13,133 nt of DNA, taken from assembly GCA_938039795.1 (NCBI GenBank), contig CALHWU010000202.1, positions 1 through 13,133 on the forward strand. The letters run 5' to 3'. The stretch comes from an uncultured Muribaculaceae bacterium (GTDB lineage Bacteria > Bacteroidota > Bacteroidia > Bacteroidales > Muribaculaceae). The notes below the pieces were generated by a model, which worked only from the letters and a program-made list of their open reading frames with translations, did not search any database and had not been told where the DNA came from. The translations under genes were made by a program, and so were the position numbers. The stretch's first letter is position 1. Every line of letters begins with the position of its first letter. This document shows positions 7,904 through 13,133 of the stretch, one piece after another.

Positions 7904-7934
7904 TTGCCGGAGCGGTCTGAATTTATTAACTTTG
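7904..7934 (+). promoter_or_regulatory. Consensus promoter of the polysaccharide export operon
   Basis: TTG (7904-7906), exactly 20 bases, then TAACTTTG (7927-7934). This has the same -7 octamer and spacing as the wzi promoter. It starts 10 bases after the lipoprotein stop codon and implies a leader of roughly 105 bases before the transferase ATG at 8044. No terminator separates it from the wzi-lipoprotein unit, so read-through from upstream is also possible. Confidence 0.8.
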
Positions 7935-7941
7935 CAGACCG
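7913..7941. promoter_or_regulatory. Inverted repeat around the -7 box, operator candidate
   Basis: CGGTCTG (7913-7919) and CAGACCG (7935-7941) are perfect 7-bp inverted arms separated by 15 bases, with the -7 octamer TAACTTTG (7927-7934) immediately before the right arm. Arm centres are 22 bases apart, about two helical turns, as expected for a dimeric repressor binding one DNA face. It could instead form a hairpin in read-through RNA from the upstream unit. No regulator gene is present in the window. Confidence 0.35.
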
Positions 7942-7946
7942 TCTCC

Positions 7947-7976
7947 ATGTGCGACGGCCGTAGTTCGATGCCTTAA
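7947..7976 (+). other. Nine-codon reading frame in the operon leader
   Basis: ATG at 7947 opens MCDGRSSMP and stops at TAA 7974-7976, near the 5' end of the predicted leader. There is no evidence that it is translated; it is recorded as the first of two tiny frames before the transferase gene. Confidence 0.15.
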
Positions 7977-7996
7977 CCATAACCTTAAAAGCAAAG

Positions 7997-8047
7997 ATGA
8001 CTGTAACTCTCCCTTCAGCACAAACACCTTTTTTGACCGATCTATGA
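7997..8047 (+). other. Sixteen-codon leader reading frame overlapping the transferase start
   Basis: ATG at 7997 encodes MTVTLPSAQTPFLTDL and ends at TGA 8045-8047, which overlaps the transferase ATG (8044-8046) as ATGA. The AT-rich bases before it (CTTAAAAGCAAAG) suit Bacteroidetes initiation. If translated, ribosomes ending here could reinitiate on the transferase gene. There is no run of one amino acid that would suggest classical attenuation. Chance is a fair alternative. Confidence 0.3.
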
Positions 8048-9234
8048 CCACCTGGATAATCTGCTGCTTCCTGTCGACGTTGCTCAGCGTCCTCTTTGCG
8101 GGCATACTGATTCCGCAGATTCTGCTGGTGTCGTATCGCCGCAAGCTCTTCGACATGCCCGATGAGCGCAAGATACACCGCGGAGCCGTCCCACGTCTGG
8201 GCGGCATCGCCTTCACCCCGGTTATAATTTTCTGTGTGTCGCTCCTGCTCGGCATGTCGATACTGATGGGCAACACGGAGATGGAAAACATGATGCGCGT
8301 CAACGCCCAGGCTGTCGCTTTCGGTCTGTGCGCGCTCCTGCTGATGTATCTGACCGGCATGGCCGACGATCTCATAGGCGTGCGTTACCGTGCCAAATTC
8401 GTCGTGCAGATATTCTGCGCCATATTGCTTATCGGCGCAGGGCTTTACGTAAGCGATCTTCACGGCGTGCTCGGTCTCCACTCCATCTCGCCATGGCTCG
8501 GCATACCCCTGACCATACTGCTGGTGGTCTTCGTGGTCAACGCTATAAATCTCATCGACGGCATCGACGGTCTCGCTTCAGGCCTATCGAGCGCCGCCTT
8601 CATCATCTACGGCGTGGCGTTCCTGCTTATCGGCAAACCGATCTTCGCCATGCTGTCGTTCGCATGCCTGGGAGTGCTGATCCAGTTCTTCTATTACAAT
8701 GTGTTCGGCCGCGCCGACCGCCAGAAAAAGATCTTCATGGGCGATACCGGAAGCCTCACCATCGGACTGCTCCTCGCATTCCTTGGGCTCGCACTGCTCC
8801 AGTGGTCGCCTGAGAAATTCCCGACATTCCGCACAAATCCGCTGATCCTGGCGGTTTCGCCTCTGATAGTGCCCTGCTTCGATGTGGTGAGAGTGTTTCT
8901 CCACAGGGTGCGCCGCCACGGCAATCCGTTCCTGCCCGACAAGACCCACATCCACCACAAGATGCTCGCCATCGGCTTCAACCAGCGCATGGCGATGGTG
9001 CTGATCGTCGTGGCATCCATTACATTCAGCGGAGTAAACATACTGGTTTCGCGCTACATAGAGGTCAACCTGCTTCTCATTCTCGACATCGCGCTGTGGA
9101 CGCTGGCCAACCTGTGGCTCACACGCCGCATACGACAGCGGGAACAGCGCCTCGGCATCAAGCTCATGAGCCTCAAGGAGAAACCGACTGACAACGACAC
9201 TGACAACCAACCGCACAAGAACAACAACGACTGA
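8044..9234 (+). CDS. Polyprenyl-phosphate HexNAc-1-phosphate transferase (WecA/TagO/MraY family)
   Basis: An inner-membrane enzyme that moves a sugar-1-phosphate, in this subfamily usually GlcNAc-1-P from UDP-GlcNAc, onto undecaprenyl phosphate, the first step of surface polysaccharide synthesis. All family motifs are present in the 396 residues: KIHRGAVPRLGGI (43-55), the Mg-binding MADDLIGVRYRAK (106-118, D108/D109), NAINLIDGIDGLASG (166-180), FMGDTGSL (231-238, D234) and the HIHH motif in PDKTHIHHKML (298-308). About ten to eleven hydrophobic helices alternate with these cytoplasmic loops. The HIHH motif and the operon favour WecA/TagO over MraY. The C-terminus is a basic helix and a polar Asp/Asn-rich tail (378-396). 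It is the first gene of the export operon, and its TGA overlaps the next ATG (TGATG at 9232). Sugar specificity is not proven by sequence. Confidence 0.93.
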   Translation: MTTWIICCFLSTLLSVLFAGILIPQILLVSYRRKLFDMPDERKIHRGAVPRLGGIAFTPVIIFCVSLLLGMSILMGNTEMENMMRVNAQAVAFGLCALLLMYLTGMADDLIGVRYRAKFVVQIFCAILLIGAGLYVSDLHGVLGLHSISPWLGIPLTILLVVFVVNAINLIDGIDGLASGLSSAAFIIYGVAFLLIGKPIFAMLSFACLGVLIQFFYYNVFGRADRQKKIFMGDTGSLTIGLLLAFLGLALLQWSPEKFPTFRTNPLILAVSPLIVPCFDVVRVFLHRVRRHGNPFLPDKTHIHHKMLAIGFNQRMAMVLIVVASITFSGVNILVSRYIEVNLLLILDIALWTLANLWLTRRIRQREQRLGIKLMSLKEKPTDNDTDNQPHKNNND

Positions 9235-11690
9235 TGACGTCAAGAAGAATTTTCAGTTTCGCCCTGATTGTCGCCGCCTTGCTGACGGCGATGAGCGCAG
9301 CGGCCAAAATGACCGACCAACAGGTAATCGACTATATCAAGCGGCAGAGCGCCGTGGGGAAGACCGAGCAGCAGATCGGCAAGGAACTGCTCGCCAAAGG
9401 GGTTACTTCCGAACAGATAGAGCGTCTGCGCGCCAAATACGAAGGAGAAGAGACCGGTTCGAAAAAGAAGAGCACAAAAAAGACTACCGCCACCGGCAAA
9501 CTCGAAGGCACACGCGAAAGCCGCCTGCGCAAGGCGCTCGAACCTGATGAAAACACCGTCACCACCATGACGGAGGTGTTTGAGATCATGACTCCCGACT
9601 CGCTCGCACTGGAAGAGGACACCGTGGCCAAGCGCAAGATTTTCGGTCATGATCTGTTCAACAACAAGTCGCTGACATTCGAGCCCAACGAAAACATGGC
9701 CACTCCGTCCGACTACCGCCTGGGACCGGGTGACGAGGTAGTGATCGACATATGGGGAGCAAGCGAGGACGAGATACGCGACGTCATCTCGCCCGAGGGC
9801 CGCATCATGATTGAGCAGATCGGCCCGGTATATCTCAACGGACTTACCGTAGAGGAAGCCAACGACCGTCTGCGCAAGGCATTCGCCTCAAAATATGCCG
9901 GCGTGGCCGAGGACGAGACCGACGTCAGTCTTACTCTCGGCCAGATCCGGTCGATACTTGTCAACGTGATGGGAGAGGTCAACATCCCGGGATCGTACCG
10001 ACTGTCGCCGTTCTCGACGGTGTTCAACGCGCTGTATCGCGCCGGCGGCATCAACGACATCGGCACGCTGCGCAACATCCACGTGCTTCGCAACGGCACG
10101 CGGCTGGTCGATGTCGACATCTACGACTATCTCTTCGGAGGCAAGTCCAACTCCTCGGCCGTCCGGCTCCAGGAGGGCGACGTCATCATAGTGCCCCCTT
10201 ACGATCAGCTTGTCAGCGTGGAGGGCGGAGTTAAGCGTCCGATGTTCTATGAAGTGCGTGAGGGTGAGACTCTTGCCAAACTGCTCGGCTACTCCGGCGG
10301 AATGACCGGCGACGCATTCGCCGGCCTGGTGACTGTGAGCCGCCCCACAGGATCGCAGAATGAGATATTCAACGTAGAGGAGCCCGACTTCAACTCTTAC
10401 ACTTTGCGCGACGGCGATGTGGTGAAAGTAGGCACCGTGGTGGACAAATTCACCAACAGAGTCGAGCTCCGCGGATCCGTGATGCGTCCGGGCATGTACG
10501 CTATCGGCGAGGGCACCATGACTCTGAAGTCGCTGCTAAAGCAGGCTCAGGGCCTTACTGACGACGCATTCACCACCCGCGCCATCCTCTACCGCGAAGG
10601 AGAGGGAGAGACGCTCAAGGCCAACGGCGTGCCACTCGGCGACATACTTGCCGGCAGGTCGGCCGACATAAACCTCAAGCCCAACGACATACTCGTGGTA
10701 TCGAGCGTCAGCGAGATACTCGATCAGGGCGAACTGACGATCAACGGCCAGGTGACCAATCCGGGTGATTATCCTTTTGCGGAGGGAACTACGGTGGAGG
10801 ATCTCATAGTCATGGCCGGCGGACTACTCCAGGGAGCATCGACGGCTCGCGTCGACGTGGCGCGCCGCATCATCGACCCGCAGAGCCTCAAGCCTACTGA
10901 AAACACAGCCGAGATTTTCACTTTCAGCCTCAAGGACGGCCTGGTGATGAACGGCGATCCGGAGTTCAGGCTCAAGCCCTACGACATAGTGGAGGTGCGC
11001 CGCTCTCCAGGCTACCAGGTCCAGAAGCTCATCGACGTCGACGGCGAGGTGCTTTTCGGCGGCCAGTATGCATTGCAGCGCAAGAACGAACGCATAAGCG
11101 ACATTGTGCGGCGTGCAGGCGGAGTGACCGACAGAGCGTATCTCAAAGGCGCCCGGCTTCTTCGCAAGATGAGCGAGGACGAGAAAGCGGCACGCGACGA
11201 ATCGCTCAAGCTCGCCATGGGACAGTCGGAAGACTCCATCAATATCGAGCAGCTGTCGCTGAGCGACGTCTACTCCGTGGGAATCGAGCTTGAAAAAGCC
11301 CTCTCGCAGCCCGGCAGCTATTACGATCTCGTGCTCAAAGACGGCGACAAGCTCGTGATCCCCGAAGAGGTAAGCACCGTCAAGATCTCGGGCGACGTGA
11401 TGTTCCCCAACGTGGTAGGCTACGTCCCCGGCAAGAAGCTCAAATACTACATAAACCAGGCCGGCGGATACGGCGAGCGTGCGCGCAAGAGCAAAGCGTT
11501 CATCGTATATATGAACGGCACAGTGGCCCGCGCCAAAGGCAACTCTGTCATAGAGCCGGGATGCCAGATTATAGTGCCGTCGAAGCCTAAGACCGGAGGC
11601 ACCAACTGGGCGCAGGTGATCAGCTACGTCAGCTCGTTCGCATCGCTCGGCACCATGGCTGCGACCATCTACTCAATATTCAAGAACTGA
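9234..11690 (+). CDS. Wza-type polysaccharide export protein with six SLBB domains
   Basis: Likely forms the periplasmic/outer-membrane conduit for exported polysaccharide. The 818 residues, about twice the length of E. coli Wza, begin with a signal peptide (about 1-24, ending SAAA). A helical segment follows (26-70, TDQQVIDYIKRQ... VTSEQIERLRAKY), then a Lys/Thr-rich linker (72-90). The polysaccharide export domain is at about 155-235 (YRLGPGDEVVIDIWG at 161-175). Six SLBB-like repeats follow at about 239-321, 325-402, 408-491, 499-590, 597-710 and 715-783, each opening with a VxGxVxxPGxY-type strand. A hydrophobic C-terminal segment (792-816) may be the membrane-spanning helix. No lipobox cysteine is seen in the signal region, unlike E. 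coli Wza. Overlaps of TGATG type with both neighbours indicate translational coupling. Family is certain; the domain count is my reading. Confidence 0.92.
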   Translation: MTSRRIFSFALIVAALLTAMSAAAKMTDQQVIDYIKRQSAVGKTEQQIGKELLAKGVTSEQIERLRAKYEGEETGSKKKSTKKTTATGKLEGTRESRLRKALEPDENTVTTMTEVFEIMTPDSLALEEDTVAKRKIFGHDLFNNKSLTFEPNENMATPSDYRLGPGDEVVIDIWGASEDEIRDVISPEGRIMIEQIGPVYLNGLTVEEANDRLRKAFASKYAGVAEDETDVSLTLGQIRSILVNVMGEVNIPGSYRLSPFSTVFNALYRAGGINDIGTLRNIHVLRNGTRLVDVDIYDYLFGGKSNSSAVRLQEGDVIIVPPYDQLVSVEGGVKRPMFYEVREGETLAKLLGYSGGMTGDAFAGLVTVSRPTGSQNEIFNVEEPDFNSYTLRDGDVVKVGTVVDKFTNRVELRGSVMRPGMYAIGEGTMTLKSLLKQAQGLTDDAFTTRAILYREGEGETLKANGVPLGDILAGRSADINLKPNDILVVSSVSEILDQGELTINGQVTNPGDYPFAEGTTVEDLIVMAGGLLQGASTARVDVARRIIDPQSLKPTENTAEIFTFSLKDGLVMNGDPEFRLKPYDIVEVRRSPGYQVQKLIDVDGEVLFGGQYALQRKNERISDIVRRAGGVTDRAYLKGARLLRKMSEDEKAARDESLKLAMGQSEDSINIEQLSLSDVYSVGIELEKALSQPGSYYDLVLKDGDKLVIPEEVSTVKISGDVMFPNVVGYVPGKKLKYYINQAGGYGERARKSKAFIVYMNGTVARAKGNSVIEPGCQIIVPSKPKTGGTNWAQVISYVSSFASLGTMAATIYSIFKN

Positions 11691-12868
11691 TGACCAACGA
11701 CAAACGCGATAATCTGACAGAGGAGGCAGCCCACCGGCATGACGCCCGGCGGGAACCGGCCGCAAATACCGACAACAGTCCTGAAACCGACGACTCCCAG
11801 GAGATAGATCTCCTTGAGCTTGCACGGAAGCTGTGGGACGGACGCCGGATGCTGCTCAAATGGGCCATCTATGGTGCCGTCGCCGGCCTGGTGATAGCTT
11901 TCTCGATACCCAAGGAATACACCACCACCATAAAACTCGCCCCGGAAGCCCGCAACAACCAGAGCGTGGGAGGCAATCTGGGCGCCCTCGCGGCCATGGC
12001 CGGTATTTCGGCCGGATCGGGAAGCGGAGCCGATGCTATCGGCACGCAGCTATATCCCGACATTGTCAGCTCCATACCGTTCGCCATAGACCTCTTCGAT
12101 GTGAAGGTAACAGACATCGAGGGACGCGACACCGTCACCGTCAGGGAATATCTCTCAGAAGACATCGCCTCACCCTGGTGGAGCTACATCACTTCACTGC
12201 CGGGACGCGCTATCGGAGGGATCATGAGTCTCTTCAGAAGTTCTGACAAGTCCGGCGACCCGCAGAAACCGGATGCATTCAGGCTCACTCCGGCCGAAAG
12301 CGGCATTGCCGGAGCGCTCGCTTCGAGAGTCAACGTCGAGTCGGCAGCCAAGACATCGGTCATCAGCATCAGCGTCACCATGCAGGATCCCATGGTCTCG
12401 GCCATGCTCGCTGACACCGTGGCGGAGAAACTCAAGGAATACGTGATCGACTACCGCACCAATAAGGCGCGCAAGGATATGGAATATGCTCAGAAACTCA
12501 ACGACGAGGCACGTCAGGCATATTACGAGGCGCAGCAGCGCTACGCCAATTATCTCGACAACAATCAGGGCATCATACTCCGCTCGCGGCGCAACGAGGA
12601 AGAACGGCTGCAGAACGAGCAGTCGCTCGCATTCAATCTCTACAACACCACGGCTCAGCAGCTTCAGGTGGCCAAGGCCAAGGTGCAGGAAATCACCCCT
12701 GTATTCACCGTCGTACAGCCATCCACGGTGCCGCTCGCACCCTCCAAGCCATCCAAGATGCTTATTATCGTAGGATGCGTGTTTCTGGCCTTCGTAGCGG
12801 CCTCGGCATGGACGCTGTTCGGACGCGATATGATGGCCACACTGCGTTCGGCTCGAAATAAAGAATAA
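11690..12868 (+). CDS. Wzz-type polysaccharide chain-length determinant
   Basis: An inner-membrane co-polymerase that sets polysaccharide chain length or couples synthesis to export. The 392 residues show the family layout: a charged cytoplasmic N-terminus (1-37), the Wzz entry motif IDLLELARKLWDGRR (39-53), TM1 (about 55-73), a periplasmic domain containing a Gly/Ala-rich stretch (92-116) and a long coiled-coil-prone region (about 255-335), the proline motif VVQPSTVPLAPSKPSK (341-356) before TM2 (357-376), and a short cytoplasmic tail. No Walker motifs or Tyr-rich tail follow, so no fused BY-kinase is present; a separate kinase, if any, would lie outside the window. The start overlaps the SLBB gene stop (TGATG at 11688). 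TM1-proline motif-TM2 makes the assignment firm. Confidence 0.9.
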   Translation: MTNDKRDNLTEEAAHRHDARREPAANTDNSPETDDSQEIDLLELARKLWDGRRMLLKWAIYGAVAGLVIAFSIPKEYTTTIKLAPEARNNQSVGGNLGALAAMAGISAGSGSGADAIGTQLYPDIVSSIPFAIDLFDVKVTDIEGRDTVTVREYLSEDIASPWWSYITSLPGRAIGGIMSLFRSSDKSGDPQKPDAFRLTPAESGIAGALASRVNVESAAKTSVISISVTMQDPMVSAMLADTVAEKLKEYVIDYRTNKARKDMEYAQKLNDEARQAYYEAQQRYANYLDNNQGIILRSRRNEEERLQNEQSLAFNLYNTTAQQLQVAKAKVQEITPVFTVVQPSTVPLAPSKPSKMLIIVGCVFLAFVAASAWTLFGRDMMATLRSARNKE

Positions 12869-12872
12869 GGCT

Positions 12873-13133
12873 ATGAGGTGGACGCGGCTTCTGTCACTGC
12901 TGATCGCGGCCACAATGCTGGCCGGAAGCGGAGCCTACGCCGCGCCGCGCAAAAAAAAGCCCCGCATAGCCAAGCCGCTCCGCAAGATCCATACCGACAC
13001 GATCGCCATACCCGACGACATCGTCTTCGACACGTTCGAGCCGCAGACAGAGCCGGAAAAAGATGAAATGCCGGTTGCGGACTTCGCGTTCACGACCGAC
13101 GGCTCCATAATGGACCCCACCGAGATCGACGCC
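12873..13133 (+). CDS. Unidentified exported protein, N-terminal 87 residues only
   Basis: An open frame runs from ATG 12873, four bases after the wzz stop, to the window edge. The first 24 residues form a clear signal peptide (MRWTRLLSLLIAATMLAGSG, then AYAA), with no lipobox cysteine. The mature N-terminus is strongly basic (PRKKKPR, about 25-31), then acidic and proline-rich (IPDDIVFDTFEPQTEPEKDE), as in a disordered linker ahead of a folded domain not yet reached. I do not recognise the family. The spacing makes it the fourth gene of the export operon, so an envelope role is likely; a cell-wall hydrolase or a glycan-processing enzyme are guesses I cannot support from these residues. Confidence 0.75.
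   Translation, partial: MRWTRLLSLLIAATMLAGSGAYAAPRKKKPRIAKPLRKIHTDTIAIPDDIVFDTFEPQTEPEKDEMPVADFAFTTDGSIMDPTEIDA

Noticed and set aside
7894..7904. 11-base palindrome AGCGAATCGCT at the lipoprotein stop codon
   Set aside because: Arms are only 5 bp with a 1-base centre and overlap coding sequence; this is readily explained by chance.
9470..9500. A-rich stretch encoding the Lys/Thr linker of the SLBB protein as a frameshift site
   Set aside because: The frame stays open through it into the export domain and no alternative frame product is supported.
1..13133. CRISPR array, tRNA/rRNA genes, insertion sequences, integrases or phage genes
   Set aside because: Spacers between genes are all under about 160 bases and were read through; none contains a repeat-spacer array, a cloverleaf-like element, terminal inverted repeats or a transposase fragment.

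Overview
The window reads as a chromosomal segment of a GC-rich Bacteroidales bacterium, probably a gut member such as Muribaculaceae (the family-level guess is inference). Reasons: the lysyl-tRNA synthetase carries a C-terminal extension I associate with Bacteroidetes; starts lack Shine-Dalgarno sequences and sit behind A/T-rich leaders; two promoters match the Bacteroidetes consensus exactly (TTG, 20 bases, TAnnTTTG); ATA is used freely for Ile despite high GC; and the gene families (Wzi barrel with a lipocalin-like lipoprotein, long multi-SLBB export protein, GH20 enzyme with a C-terminal lectin-like domain) fit that phylum.

Layout. (1) Positions 1-3865, plus strand: housekeeping block lysS (5' end cut by the window), gpsA and pgi, closed by a strong terminator that also serves the converging gene. 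(2) Positions 3884-5860, minus strand: an exported GH20 glycoside hydrolase. (3) Positions 5861-6017: divergent promoter region. (4) Positions 6018-7894, plus strand: a Wzi-family outer-membrane barrel and a small lipocalin-like lipoprotein, coupled by an ATGA overlap. (5) Positions 7895-8043: a second consensus promoter with an inverted repeat around its -7 box and a roughly 105-base leader holding two tiny reading frames. (6) Positions 8044 to the end, plus strand: a polysaccharide initiation/export operon of a WecA/TagO-type polyprenyl-phosphate sugar-1-phosphate transferase, an 818-residue SLBB export protein and a Wzz chain-length regulator, linked by TGATG overlaps, then the first 87 codons of an unidentified exported protein.

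How the genes work together (inference from families): the transferase loads the first sugar-1-phosphate onto the polyprenyl lipid at the inner membrane, Wzz sets chain length, the SLBB protein carries polymer through the periplasm and outer membrane, and the Wzi barrel, perhaps with its lipoprotein, helps retain or organise polymer at the surface. No glycosyltransferases, Wzx flippase, Wzy polymerase or tyrosine kinase lie inside the window, so the polymer cannot be named. The GH20 enzyme probably trims external or host glycans and has its own promoter.

I see no tRNA or rRNA gene, CRISPR array, insertion sequence, integrase or phage gene. No gap between genes exceeds about 160 bases. Nothing here is clearly a new system; the points most worth a second look are the Wzi-lipoprotein pair and the control region in front of the transferase operon.
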